From assembly GCF_041438865.1 (NCBI RefSeq), contig NZ_CP109450.1:2397001-2461000 (forward strand): 64,000 nt of DNA, in the 5' to 3' direction. Shown one piece after another: positions 16,928 to 25,765 of the stretch. Positions within the stretch are counted from its first letter, which is position 1, and every line of letters starts with the position of its first letter. The notes under the pieces are model-generated. The model saw nothing but the letters and a program-made list of their open reading frames with translations, did not search any database and was not told the origin of the DNA. The translations under genes and the position numbers were made by a program. Source of the DNA: Streptomyces sp. NBC_01471. Lineage in GTDB: Bacteria; Actinomycetota; Actinomycetes; Streptomycetales; Streptomycetaceae.

Positions 16928-18022
16928 CTACTTGGCAGAGCAGCTGGGCAGCCCGGCGGTGTCCCCGGCGCGGATCTTGTCCATCGCCTGCTTCGCGTCC
17001 TTCATCGCCTTCACCTTCACCAGGGTGAGGCCCGACGGGGTGTCCGCGGCCGCCGCCGCACAGTTGTCGCTGGGCGTCAGGAAGTACTGGGCGCCCGCCT
17101 GGCGTGCGGCGACGAGCTTCATCTCGATGCCGCCGATCGGCCCGACCACGCCCTTGTCGTCGATGGTGCCGGTACCGGCGACGAACTTGCCGCCGGTCAG
17201 ATCGCCCGGCGTCAGCTTGTCGACGAGGCCGAGGGAGAACATCAGACCGGCGCTGGGACCGCCCACATCCGCGAGCTTGATGTCGATGTGGAACGGGAAG
17301 GTGTGGTCGGTGCCCGCCTGGATGCCGACGATGGCCCGGCCCGGGTCCGGAGCGGGGGCCTTCGCGGTGACAATGGACACGTTCTTGGTGCCCTTCGGCT
17401 CGGTGCTCGTCTTCTCCGCGGCCGCCGCGGTCGCCGCCGGTACGACCGTGAAGACGACCGACTGGCCCGGCTTGTGCTGGGTGACGAGCTTCGCCACGTC
17501 ACCGGGCTCGGTGACGGCCTTGCCGTCCACGGCCTTGATGACGTCGCCCGCGTGGAGCCTGCCCTGCGCGGGGCTGCCCTTGACCACCGTGGAGACCACG
17601 GTCCGCGACTTCACCGGGATCCCCAGCTCGTCCAGGGCCGCGACCTTGGCGCTCTCCTGGGACTCGCTGAACTCCTCGGCGTTCTGCTGGGTCGACTGCT
17701 GCTCGGTGGTGCCGTCCGGGTACAGGGTGTCGTGCGGAACGACCACGCTGTCGTGTGCGAGCCAGCCGTAGACCGCCTCGACCAGGTTCATCTGGTAGTC
17801 GGACCGTGTGACCCTGACCGTCACCATGTTGAGGTGACCGCTCGTCGGGTACGTCTTGTGGCCGGAAACCTGGAGAACCGGCTGGCCACCCGCCTTGCCG
17901 AGCGTGTTCACGGTCGGCCCCGGGCTCATCTCGGCGTACGGGACGGTGAGGAACACTCCGCCGCACAGCAGCGCGATCAGCACGAGGGTGGACGTGAGCA
18001 GCGTCAGGGTGCGGCGTGGCAT
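16928..18022 (-). CDS. Membrane-anchored PDZ-domain Lon-type (S16) protease
   Basis: 364 residues from ATG 18022. There is one N-terminal membrane segment (TLTLLTSTLVLIALLCGGVFL), then an external PDZ domain (KGSPAQGRLHAGDVIKAVDG, about residues 145-205). The C-terminal S16 Lon proteolytic domain has the catalytic serine in GGPSAGLMFSLG and the lysine in IGGIEMKLVAA, the Ser-Lys dyad. It resembles YlbL of Bacillus and the mycobacterial PDZ-Lon protein next to UPF0182. Role: likely degradation or processing of membrane or secreted proteins. Confidence 0.92.
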   Translation of the reverse strand: MPRRTLTLLTSTLVLIALLCGGVFLTVPYAEMSPGPTVNTLGKAGGQPVLQVSGHKTYPTSGHLNMVTVRVTRSDYQMNLVEAVYGWLAHDSVVVPHDTLYPDGTTEQQSTQQNAEEFSESQESAKVAALDELGIPVKSRTVVSTVVKGSPAQGRLHAGDVIKAVDGKAVTEPGDVAKLVTQHKPGQSVVFTVVPAATAAAAEKTSTEPKGTKNVSIVTAKAPAPDPGRAIVGIQAGTDHTFPFHIDIKLADVGGPSAGLMFSLGLVDKLTPGDLTGGKFVAGTGTIDDKGVVGPIGGIEMKLVAARQAGAQYFLTPSDNCAAAAADTPSGLTLVKVKAMKDAKQAMDKIRAGDTAGLPSCSAK

Positions 18023-18102
18023 GGAACGACAGTACGGGACCAGTCTGTGACGCACCGCTCGGGGCCGGGGCCCCAGGCCCTGATCAGGCGGGACACCGGG
18101 AG

Positions 18103-18273
18103 TCAGAGGGCGTCGGAGCCGGCGTCCGCCTTCTCCATCGCCTCTCGGAACCTGGCGTAGCCGGCGAGTTCGGCGCCGTCACCGGCCGTGCGCTGCCGCG
18201 CGGCCCACCTGCCCCACAGGGCGGCTCCGACCGCGGCGAAGAGCGGAATCAGCAACCAGGCAAGTGCACCCAT
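18103..18273 (-). CDS. Small single-pass membrane protein
   Basis: 56 residues from the ATG at 18271-18273, chosen because GGAGG precedes it by five bases. One N-terminal membrane helix (MGALAWLLIPLFAAVGAALWG) precedes a charged tail ending DAGSDAL. A longer frame starting at 18342 has no ribosome binding site. Function unknown; small proteins of this type are conserved beside the PDZ protease and moaE in streptomycetes as far as I recall. Confidence 0.7.
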   Translation of the reverse strand: MGALAWLLIPLFAAVGAALWGRWAARQRTAGDGAELAGYARFREAMEKADAGSDAL

Positions 18274-18307
18274 ACCGACCTCCGGACCCCCGTGAACAGT
18301 CGCGAAC

Positions 18308-18328
18308 CGACTGATCAACAGATTAGTC
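18308..18328. promoter_or_regulatory. Imperfect inverted repeat upstream of the small membrane protein
   Basis: ACTGATC and GATTAGT flank AACA with a single mismatch, in an A/T-rich patch 35-55 bases upstream of the 56-residue protein. It may overlap its promoter. Weak evidence. Confidence 0.25.
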
Positions 18329-18429
18329 ATCTGCTGCTCCAACGCTCACGGCCGGGGTGGGGTTACGCAAATCGGGCACATGGCGGACAGCGCCGCCGCT
18401 GCGGGCCGGACCGGCCGCGCCGAACGGAG

Positions 18430-18888
18430 TCAGATGCCGACCCACTCATCCGTGCCGTTCGAGAACGTCTGGTGCTTCCAGATCGGCACTTCGTGCTTCA
18501 GATCATCGATGAGCATCCGGCAGGCCTCGAACGCCTCGTTGCGGTGCGCGCACGAGACGGCGGCCACCACGGCGAGGTCGCCCACCGCGAGATCGCCCAC
18601 GCGGTGGACCGCTGCCAGGGCTCTCACCGGGAACTTCTCGGTCACCCGCTCGGCGATCCGGCGCATCTCGGCCTCGGCGGAGGGATGGCAGGAGTAGCCG
18701 AGGGCATCGACGTCGGTCCCGCCGTCGTGGTTGCGCACCGTGCCGACGAAGAGCGCCGTGCCGCCGGCCGCCTCGTCGCCCACGACCTTGAACACCTCGT
18801 CGATGCTGAGCGGGGTGTCGCGGATCTCCAGCAGCCGGATGGGGTCATGCGCGGCCTGTTCGCCGGGGTGGTCGTTGGTGAGTGCCAT
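18430..18888 (-). CDS. moaE: Molybdopterin synthase catalytic subunit
   Basis: 152 residues from ATG 18888. The MoaE fold is clear: GGTALFVGTVRNHDGG near the N-terminus, LGYSCHPSAEAEMRRI in the middle, and the active-site lysine region VPIWKHQTFSNGTDEWVG at the end. With MoaD it transfers sulfur to cyclic pyranopterin monophosphate to make molybdopterin. No moaD is adjacent. MoeZ at 57200, which activates small sulfur carriers, is elsewhere in this window and acts in the same pathway. Confidence 0.92.
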   Translation of the reverse strand: MALTNDHPGEQAAHDPIRLLEIRDTPLSIDEVFKVVGDEAAGGTALFVGTVRNHDGGTDVDALGYSCHPSAEAEMRRIAERVTEKFPVRALAAVHRVGDLAVGDLAVVAAVSCAHRNEAFEACRMLIDDLKHEVPIWKHQTFSNGTDEWVGI

Positions 18889-19013
18889 GACATCAATGGT
18901 GCCGTACGGGGCCCACCGCACGGAATGGCGCTTTCGACCGGTACCTGCGCGTGCCCCTTGGAGCGTCCTACAGGACGACCCGCCGCCGGGCCGGGGGCGG
19001 GGGCGCGGAACCC

Positions 19014-20126
19014 TCAGATACGGCCCCGCCGGGCCCGGCGCGCCCGGCGCACCAGCGCCGCCGTACCGAGCAGCGCGACCGTCGCACCCGCCGCCCCCGC
19101 GGCCGTGGCGTCCTTGCGGCCGAGCCTGCGGCCCGCGACCGTGTGCCGTCCCGCCACCTCTTCGAGAAGTTCCGCGAGGACGTCCTCGTTGGTCCATTGG
19201 GGTCGCCAGCCCGCGTCGTGCAGCCTGCCGACGCTGACCACCCAGGGATGCATCGTGTACGCGAGGTCACCGGCGGGCGACGGGGTGAGGCCGATCCGGT
19301 GCAGCCGGGCGGCGGCGCCCAGGGCGACAGCGGACGGCAGCTCCATCCGGCGGATACCGCTGAGCTCCTCGACCTCGCCCTGCTCCAGCCAGCCGTCGCA
19401 GCCCACCGCGAACTCGCCGTCGACCTTTTCGAGCGCGGCGTACTCCAGTGCGCTGACCAGGTCGTCCACATGGCAGAACTGCCAGGTGGGGCGGGTGCCC
19501 GCGACCACGAGCAGCCGGGGTGACTCGAAGTAGCGGGTCAGCGCGGTGTCCGTACCGCCCACCAGGACCGCGGGCCTGACCACGGTGACGTTCAGACCCG
19601 GGTGGGCACGCGGCGCGCGGCGGCCGAGGCGTTCGATCTCCAGCAGGTCACCGACGCCGGTGGCCTCCGCGGTCGCCCGCAGCTCGGCGTCCTCGGAGAG
19701 CGGGATGTCGTTGTCCGGCAGCGCGCCGTAGACCATCGCCGACGTGCAGAGCACGACGCGGTGGACACCGGCGGCCGCGGCGGCCGTGAGGACCGTCTGG
19801 GTACCGCGGACGTTGTAGGCCGAGCGGGCGGTCGCGTCGGTCTCCAGATCGAGGTCGAGCGCGAGGTGCACCACGACGTCTGCGCCGCGCAGCTTCTCGG
19901 CGATCGCCGGATCGCGCACGTCGAGGATGTGCCACTGGGCCTCGGCCACGTCGCCTCGCCGCTCGTCCATGGCCACGACCTGCTTGACCTCGTCGGACGC
20001 GGCCAGCCGACCGGTCAGCAGGGCGCCGATGCCGGAGGCGGCTCCGGTGACCGCGACGACGGGTCCTCGGGAGGGCTTGGTTGAGAGGTTTCGCGCTGCG
20101 CGAACCTGCGGATCTGGGGAACTCAC
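19014..20126 (-). CDS. NAD-dependent epimerase/dehydratase (extended SDR)
   Basis: 370 residues from GTG 20126, which has GGAG six bases upstream. The NAD-binding Rossmann motif is VAVTGAASGIGALL (about residues 24-37), and later SDR elements include VVHLALDLDLE and the active-site pair in a SAMVYG context. The last 25 residues are very basic and preceded by a hydrophobic stretch (AAGAAGATVALLGTAALV), suggesting a C-terminal membrane anchor. Substrate unknown; nucleotide-sugar or lipid-linked substrates are typical. Confidence 0.85.
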   Translation of the reverse strand: MSSPDPQVRAARNLSTKPSRGPVVAVTGAASGIGALLTGRLAASDEVKQVVAMDERRGDVAEAQWHILDVRDPAIAEKLRGADVVVHLALDLDLETDATARSAYNVRGTQTVLTAAAAAGVHRVVLCTSAMVYGALPDNDIPLSEDAELRATAEATGVGDLLEIERLGRRAPRAHPGLNVTVVRPAVLVGGTDTALTRYFESPRLLVVAGTRPTWQFCHVDDLVSALEYAALEKVDGEFAVGCDGWLEQGEVEELSGIRRMELPSAVALGAAARLHRIGLTPSPAGDLAYTMHPWVVSVGRLHDAGWRPQWTNEDVLAELLEEVAGRHTVAGRRLGRKDATAAGAAGATVALLGTAALVRRARRARRGRI

Positions 20127-20367
20127 CGGGCGTCTCCAGAGGTTGTCTTCAGTACGTACGCGAACTGACACGTACGGACCAGGTGGCGTCCATCCTGCCG
20201 CAGCCCATGCGTCAGCCAAGCACTGAGCCCTCATCGGGCACCGGTGTCTGTGGAGAGCCGCCCGGTCGGACCCGGCCTGACCGGGCGGTCACCCCCTACC
20301 CTGGGTGGTGTTGTCGGGCAATCGCTGTCGGCCAGTCGGCCGACGGCCCTACGAGCCGAGGAAACCC

Positions 20368-21861
20368 GTGAGTGACACTCCATTCGGATTCGGCCTTCCG
20401 CCGGAGGAGCCGGAGGACGGCGACGCGGGCAAGAGCAAGGGCGGTCAGGGCGGCGGAGGCTCCCCGCAGAATCCGCTCGGGTTCGGTCCCGGCAGCGGCG
20501 GTGACAATCCGTTCGCGGCGATGTTCGGTTCGATGAACCCGAACGACCTCGGTGCGGCCTTCCAGCAGCTCGGCCAGATGCTGAGCTACGAGGGCGGCCC
20601 GGTGAACTGGGACATGGCCAAGGACATCGCACGGCAGACGGTCGCCCAGGGCACGTCCGACGGCACCAAGGACACCAGTGTGGGCCCGGCCGAGCGGTCG
20701 GCGGTCGAGGAGGCCGTGCGCCTGGCGGACCTGTGGCTGGACGGCGCGACCTCGCTGCCCTCCGGGGCCGGTACGGCCGTCGCGTGGAGCCGCGCCGAGT
20801 GGGTCGAGGCGACCCTGCCGGTGTGGAAGGAGCTCGTCGACCCGGTCGCGGAGCGCGTCGGCGCGGCCATGGGCGGTGTGCTGCCCGAGGAGATGCAGGC
20901 CATGGCCGGCCCGCTGCTCGGCATGATGCGGTCCATGGGCGGAGCCATGTTCGGCCAGCAGATCGGGCAGGCGGTCGGCGTCCTCGCGGGCGAGGTGGTC
21001 GGCTCCACCGACATCGGTCTGCCGCTCGGCCCGGCCGGCAAGGCGGCGCTGCTCCCGTTGAACATCGAGGCCTTCGGCAAGGACCTGGGCATCGACAAGA
21101 ACGAGGTGCGGCTCTACCTGGCGCTTCGTGAGGCCGCCCACCAGCGGCTCTTCGCCCACGTGCCGTGGCTGCGCTCGCATCTGTTCGGCGCGGTGGAGGG
21201 ATACGCCCGCGGCATCAAGGTCGACACCTCGAAGCTGGAGGACGTGGTCGGCCAACTCGACCCCTCGCACCCCGAGCAGTTGCAGGAAGCCCTTCAGCAG
21301 GGCATGTTCCAGCCGGAGGACACCCCGGAGCAGAAGGCCGCACTGGCCCGTCTGGAGACGGCTCTCGCGCTGGTCGAGGGCTGGGTGGACGCCGTGGTCC
21401 ACGAGGCCGCGAAGACCCGCCTGACCTCGGCGGACGCGCTGCGCGAGACGCTGCGCAGGCGCCGGGCCTCCGGCGGTCCGGCCGAGCAGACCTTCGCCAC
21501 GCTGATCGGTCTGGAGCTGCGGCCGCGCCGGCTGCGGGACGCCTCGCGGCTGTGGGCCTCGCTCACGGACGCGCGGGGTGTCGACGGCCGCGACGGCCTG
21601 TGGGAGCACCCGGACATGCTGCCGACCGCTTCCGACCTGGACGACCCGGACGGTTTCGTCCACCACGAGCACCTGGACTTCTCCGAGCTGGACAAGATGC
21701 TCGGTGAGGCCGCCGGCGGCGGCAAGACCGGCCAGGGCAAGCCCGACCTGACCAAGGGCGAGAAGCCCGGCACGAAGGACTCGCAGGAGACACAGGACAC
21801 ACAGAACGGAAACGACGGGACCGACGGGACCGGCGAGAAGAAGGACGACTCCGGCCAGTGA
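20368..21861 (+). CDS. Zincin-like metalloprotease-family protein (DUF2342)
   Basis: 497 residues from GTG 20368, with GAGGAAA just upstream. The N-terminus is Gly/Pro-rich (FGLPPEEPEDGDAG); the core matches the actinobacterial zincin-2/DUF2342 family, including the helix LREAAHQRLFAHVPWL where the metal-binding motif of this family lies, and VEGWVDAVVHEAAK. The C-terminal 50 residues are low-complexity Lys/Gly/Asp/Thr. Its real substrate is unknown. The stop codon overlaps the Nudix gene start (GTGA). Confidence 0.85.
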   Translation: MSDTPFGFGLPPEEPEDGDAGKSKGGQGGGGSPQNPLGFGPGSGGDNPFAAMFGSMNPNDLGAAFQQLGQMLSYEGGPVNWDMAKDIARQTVAQGTSDGTKDTSVGPAERSAVEEAVRLADLWLDGATSLPSGAGTAVAWSRAEWVEATLPVWKELVDPVAERVGAAMGGVLPEEMQAMAGPLLGMMRSMGGAMFGQQIGQAVGVLAGEVVGSTDIGLPLGPAGKAALLPLNIEAFGKDLGIDKNEVRLYLALREAAHQRLFAHVPWLRSHLFGAVEGYARGIKVDTSKLEDVVGQLDPSHPEQLQEALQQGMFQPEDTPEQKAALARLETALALVEGWVDAVVHEAAKTRLTSADALRETLRRRRASGGPAEQTFATLIGLELRPRRLRDASRLWASLTDARGVDGRDGLWEHPDMLPTASDLDDPDGFVHHEHLDFSELDKMLGEAAGGGKTGQGKPDLTKGEKPGTKDSQETQDTQNGNDGTDGTGEKKDDSGQ

Positions 21862-22391
21862 CGCACCAGGGCACCCTGCAGGACGACGCGGTCCGCGTAC
21901 TGAAGGACCAGCAGGGCCAGGACGAGCTGCGTCAGAGCTATCTGGACCATCTGTCGGCCCACCCCGACGGGATGTGGAAGTCCTGCGGGTCGGGACATCT
22001 CACCGCGAGCGCTCTGGTCCTGGCCCCGGAGCGCGGGCAGGTGCTGCTCACCCTGCACAGGAAGCTGCGGATGTGGCTCCAGATGGGCGGGCACTGCGAG
22101 CCGGGCGACACGACGGTGGCGGGAGCCGCCCTGCGCGAGGCGACCGAGGAGTCGGGCATCGAGGGGCTGACGCTGCTGCCCGGCGGCCCCCTGAGGCTGG
22201 ACCGTCACTCGATTCCGGCGCCCTGCACCCAGCATTTCGATGTGCAGTACGCGGCCCTGGTCCCGCCAGGAGCGGTGGAACTGATCAGCGACGAGTCGCT
22301 TGACCTGCGATGGTTCGCCTACGACGAGGTGGCGGCCGTCGCCGACCTGTCGGTCCGGCGGCTGGTGGAAGCTGCCCGCGCGGCGCTCTGA
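21858..22391 (+). CDS. Nudix hydrolase
   Basis: 177 residues from GTG 21858, which overlaps the upstream stop by four bases, so the two are translationally coupled. The Nudix box is complete: GGHCEPGDTTVAGAALREAT followed by EESG. The N-terminal 30 residues are helical and polar. The nucleotide substrate cannot be assigned from the motif. Confidence 0.92.
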   Translation: MTHQGTLQDDAVRVLKDQQGQDELRQSYLDHLSAHPDGMWKSCGSGHLTASALVLAPERGQVLLTLHRKLRMWLQMGGHCEPGDTTVAGAALREATEESGIEGLTLLPGGPLRLDRHSIPAPCTQHFDVQYAALVPPGAVELISDESLDLRWFAYDEVAAVADLSVRRLVEAARAAL

Positions 22392-22442
22392 AACGCAGCA
22401 GCGACGGCAGACAGCGACGCCGGACAGCGACGAAGACAACCC

Positions 22443-22488
22443 GGCCTCGGGTGAGGGCTTCTCCGAGGAGATCCCGTCACCCGAGGCC
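22443..22488. terminator. Bidirectional terminator between the Nudix gene and the AIM24 operon
   Basis: GGCCTCGGGTGA (22443-22454) pairs perfectly with TCACCCGAGGCC (22477-22488); the 22-base loop holds a small inner stem (CTCC/GGAG). Confidence 0.8.
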
Positions 22489-22494
22489 GCGCGT

Positions 22495-23250
22495 TCAGTT
22501 CCAGACGTTGCCCTGGTTCTGGCCGTGCGCCCCCTGCTGCCCCATACCGAACTGCGCCAGCACCCCGTCCCCGATGTTCGCGTGCTGCGGCGGCATCACC
22601 TCGCTGGGCTGGACGAGCGCGAAGCCCTGGCCCAGGAAACTGAGCTCCCAGCCCTCGCCGGTGCTGCCGCGCCGCCGCCGTACCCCCGAGGCGTGCGTCT
22701 GCGCCTGCATCTGCACCCGCAGACCGGACGACCAGGCGACCACCGCGTCCGCGTCGGCGTTGATGTACTTGTCCGGCGTGACCTGCATCATCAGCGGCTG
22801 CCCCGAGGTCATCAGTGCGACCCTGCCCCGGCCGGTGATGTTGAGCTGGTACTTGCCCGATCCCGAGATGCCGTACTGGCTGTCGACCGCGACGACCGTG
22901 TGGTTCAGGCTGGAGTCCATCGCCAGGACGTAGGCGCTGTCCACCGTCAGCCCGTCCTGGTCGACGTCGACCAGATGCACATGCTGCGCCAGGTTGGCGA
23001 AGTAGACCGTGCCCTGCCCGTGGCAGCGCATCAGGTCGAGCCCCTCCCCCGTGTACGCCCGGGCGCGCTGCTGCTGGTTCGACTGGTACTCACCGTCGAA
23101 TTCGATCAGCCCCTGGTACGCGACCATGGCGCCCTTGCGGGCGAGCACGTCGTCGTGCCCGGTCAGCGCGACCCGCAGCAACTGCGGGTTCTGCACCGTG
23201 TACCGGTCCTGGGTCTGCTGTTCCGTGTAGCTGAAAAGCGGGCTCTGCAT
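22495..23250 (-). CDS. AIM24 family protein, third gene of the TerD-AIM24 operon
   Basis: 251 residues. The AIM24 beta-sandwich motifs are seen: LARKGAMVAYQGLIEF, GEGLDLMRCHGQGTVYFAN, a LTVDSAYVLAMDSSL segment and GEGWELSFLGQGFALVQPSE. The tail is Gln/Gly/His-rich. The fold is named after a yeast mitochondrial protein, and its bacterial role is unknown; streptomycetes often carry it with TerD-like proteins. The start ATG follows GAGGGGAG and lies 16 bases after the preceding gene. Confidence 0.88.
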   Translation of the reverse strand: MQSPLFSYTEQQTQDRYTVQNPQLLRVALTGHDDVLARKGAMVAYQGLIEFDGEYQSNQQQRARAYTGEGLDLMRCHGQGTVYFANLAQHVHLVDVDQDGLTVDSAYVLAMDSSLNHTVVAVDSQYGISGSGKYQLNITGRGRVALMTSGQPLMMQVTPDKYINADADAVVAWSSGLRVQMQAQTHASGVRRRRGSTGEGWELSFLGQGFALVQPSEVMPPQHANIGDGVLAQFGMGQQGAHGQNQGNVWN

Positions 23251-23266
23251 GGTGTTCTGGCTCCCC

Positions 23267-23947
23267 TCAGGTCCGGATCCGCAGACGGTCGGTGCTGTCC
23301 TCGCTCGGCTGTACGACGACGATGCCCTCCCCGGAGAAGGCCATCTGGTACGCCTCCCCGCTGCCCCGCCCGATCAGCGAACCGGCCTTGAAACTCCGCT
23401 TGCCCTTCACCTTGAGATTCGGCGACCAGGCGACCAGGGCATCCGGGTCGACGTACGTCTCGTCCTCACCTCTGCCGCAGTCGACGACGATCGGCGTACC
23501 GCGCGAGGTGATGGCGACCCAGCCGCTGCCGGACACCTGGATGTTCCACAAGCCCTGTCCGGCGAACTTCGCCATGCCCTTGACCCGCTCCACCCCCCAG
23601 GTGAGGCTTGCGTCGAAGGCGAGCAGATTGCTGCCGTTGACCGACAGCGCGTCGTTGTTGAGGTTGATGACGACGACGTCCGCACCGTAGTCGGCGAGGT
23701 AGAGCAGGCCGTCGCCCGAGCACTTCATGAGCGGAGCGCCCTCGCCGGTGATCCAGTCACGGGCGATCTGGCGAACGGCCGGCGGATTCGGCTCGTACTG
23801 CACGAAGCCCTCGTACGCGACCATGGATCCGGTCCGGGCGAGGAGGTCCTGGCCTGTCTGCATGGCGACCTTCAGCATTTTGCTGCCGTGGTTCTCCATG
23901 CGGGCCGTGACGGGGGTCGGGGCGTAGCCCGCGAGCTGCTGGTTCAT
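23267..23947 (-). CDS. AIM24 family protein, second gene of the TerD-AIM24 operon
   Basis: 226 residues with the same fold: LLARTGSMVAYEGFVQYE, GEGAPLMKCSGDGLLYLADYG, LSVNGSNLLAFDASLTWGV and GEAYQMAFSGEGIVVVQPSE. It starts 11 bases after the TerD-AIM24 fusion gene. It differs enough from its neighbour (for example a WVAITSRGTPIVVDC segment) to suggest an old duplication with separate roles. Confidence 0.88.
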   Translation of the reverse strand: MNQQLAGYAPTPVTARMENHGSKMLKVAMQTGQDLLARTGSMVAYEGFVQYEPNPPAVRQIARDWITGEGAPLMKCSGDGLLYLADYGADVVVINLNNDALSVNGSNLLAFDASLTWGVERVKGMAKFAGQGLWNIQVSGSGWVAITSRGTPIVVDCGRGEDETYVDPDALVAWSPNLKVKGKRSFKAGSLIGRGSGEAYQMAFSGEGIVVVQPSEDSTDRLRIRT

Positions 23948-23958
23948 GACGGGCTCCC

Positions 23959-25635
23959 TCAGACCTCGTACGGCTGGACGATGATGAAGTTCCCGGGGGC
24001 GCCCCGGAACTGGAGGTTCACGCTCTCGCCGCTGTCGCCCGCGTAGGCGTTCTGCCGCAGCCGCACCTGGCTGGAGACGATCACCTGCGAGGCGGACGAC
24101 CAGGCGACGACCGCGTTGCAGTCGGCGAAGGTGGTCGGGGTGACCGGCAGGACCACCGGCACACCGTGCGTCTTGACGATCACCGTGCCCGTGCCCTGGA
24201 ACTGCATGGTGAACAGCGCCCCGCCGGGAATGCCGTGACCCTCGATCCTGCGGACCTCGTACTGGAGGGTCTCGTCGAAGGCGAGCACGTTCTCCGCCGA
24301 GACGCAGATGCCGTCGCCCTGGAGCTCGATGGGGTGCAGATGGGCGCTGTTCTCGGCGAAGAAGACCTGGCCGCGGCCGGTGCAGCGCATCAGCTGCATC
24401 TCCTGGCCGGTCGCACGGCCCACGATCCGCCCCGCGAAACCGGCTCCCTTGTAGCTGAAGTCGACCTTGCCCTGGTACATCACCATGCTGCCCTGGCGGG
24501 CGAGGACGGGGGTGTCACTGACGGTCAGATCGGCCCGCATCAGGTACTTGTTCTGCGGCGTCCAGCGCTGGCCGGTGTCCGTTTCACGGTACTTCTGGAA
24601 GGCGGCCTGCAGCCCGGGGCCCGCGACGGTCGGCTGATGTCCGTAGGGGGCAGGCTGTCCGTACGGAGCGGGCTGTCCGGGGGGCGGCTGCTGGCCGTAG
24701 GGCCCCGGCTGGCCTGGAGGGCCGCCGTGTGGGGCCGGGGCGCCCGGCGGCGGGGCCTGGCCCGGGAACTGGCCGAACTGAGGCGGCTGTTGCTGCTGCG
24801 GAAGCTGCGGCGGCTGTGCGTACGGAGCGGGGGCGGGCGGCGGGGTGGCGCCCCCGTCCAGGTGCATCGGCGCGGCGATGGTGGGCGCCGAGTGAATCGG
24901 CGGCGGGGCGGGCGCAGGCAGCGGAGGCGGGGTCGCCACTCCGCCGGACGAGGGGAGGGGCGGCGGTGTCCGAGCAGGCGGCCCCTGGGGCGGAGCGGCC
25001 GGTGCGCCGAAGGAGGGGGCTGGATCGGGGGCCGCGGCGGGCGGGGCGAAAGCCGGGGCACCGAAGGCCGGCGGAGCGGCGGCCTGCTGCGGTGGTGCGG
25101 GCTCGTCCTCGGCCACCTCACCGCCGAAGTTCCTGAGCAGCGCGTCGAGTCCGCCGTCGAAACCCTGGCCGACGGCGGCGAACCGCCAGACGTCCTTCAG
25201 ATAGAAGTCGCCCAGCATGACGGCGCGCTCCGTGGTGAATTCGGAGCCGGTGAAGGCGTACCTGACGACCTCGTCGCCACCGGCGACGATACGGATGTAC
25301 CCGGGCCCGATCTGCGACATCTGGCCGGCGCCGTCGAGCGTCGCGGTGAACGAGAGCTTCTGGATACCGGCGGGGATACGGTCGAGCGTGACACGGAAGG
25401 ACTCGGTGTCACCGGCCTGTGCGCCGAGGAGCTGGATCGACTCCTCCGGCGACTTCGGCTGGTTGAAGAAGATGAAATACCGGTCGTCCGAGAGCTGCTC
25501 GTCGGCGTCGAGTCCGAAGCAGCTGATGTCGAAGGTCAGTCCGGCGCCCGCGATCTGCACACCCACGTACAGGTCCGTGCCCGCTGTCAGGTCACTGATC
25601 CTGGCCTTGTGGCCGCGTTGGAATTGCCTGGCCAT
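23959..25635 (-). CDS. TerD-domain and AIM24-domain fusion protein
   Basis: 558 residues from ATG 25635. Residues 1-190 form a TerD domain (LYVGVQIAGAGLTFDISCFGLD, AVMLGDFYLKDVWRFAAVGQGFDGGL), a calcium-binding fold of tellurite and stress-resistance clusters. A linker of about 150 residues is nearly all Pro, Ala, Gly and Gln. The C-terminal 230 residues are an AIM24 domain (LARQGSMVMYQGKVDFSYKG, GQEMQLMRCTGRGQVFFAEN). First gene of a three-gene minus-strand operon. A role in envelope or phage stress is plausible for TerD proteins but not shown here. Confidence 0.88.
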   Translation of the reverse strand: MARQFQRGHKARISDLTAGTDLYVGVQIAGAGLTFDISCFGLDADEQLSDDRYFIFFNQPKSPEESIQLLGAQAGDTESFRVTLDRIPAGIQKLSFTATLDGAGQMSQIGPGYIRIVAGGDEVVRYAFTGSEFTTERAVMLGDFYLKDVWRFAAVGQGFDGGLDALLRNFGGEVAEDEPAPPQQAAAPPAFGAPAFAPPAAAPDPAPSFGAPAAPPQGPPARTPPPLPSSGGVATPPPLPAPAPPPIHSAPTIAAPMHLDGGATPPPAPAPYAQPPQLPQQQQPPQFGQFPGQAPPPGAPAPHGGPPGQPGPYGQQPPPGQPAPYGQPAPYGHQPTVAGPGLQAAFQKYRETDTGQRWTPQNKYLMRADLTVSDTPVLARQGSMVMYQGKVDFSYKGAGFAGRIVGRATGQEMQLMRCTGRGQVFFAENSAHLHPIELQGDGICVSAENVLAFDETLQYEVRRIEGHGIPGGALFTMQFQGTGTVIVKTHGVPVVLPVTPTTFADCNAVVAWSSASQVIVSSQVRLRQNAYAGDSGESVNLQFRGAPGNFIIVQPYEV

Positions 25636-25678
25636 ACGTAACGACCGTCCCCCATCCCGAATGTGTTTCCGTCGCGCC

Positions 25679-25709
25679 AGGCTAGCGGCTGGGACCGACA
25701 TCCGGCCAA
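25679..25709 (-). promoter_or_regulatory. Candidate promoter of the TerD-AIM24 operon
   Basis: On the minus strand TTGGCC (25704-25709) and TAGCCT (25679-25684) are 19 bases apart, the -10 lying 44 bases before the start. TAGCCT is close to streptomycete housekeeping -10 elements; the -35 is weak. Confidence 0.4.
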
Positions 25710-25765
25710 GCCGGGACGGACCCGGTACTCAGCCGGTACAGAGTCACCCGGGAACACCGGAGCTG

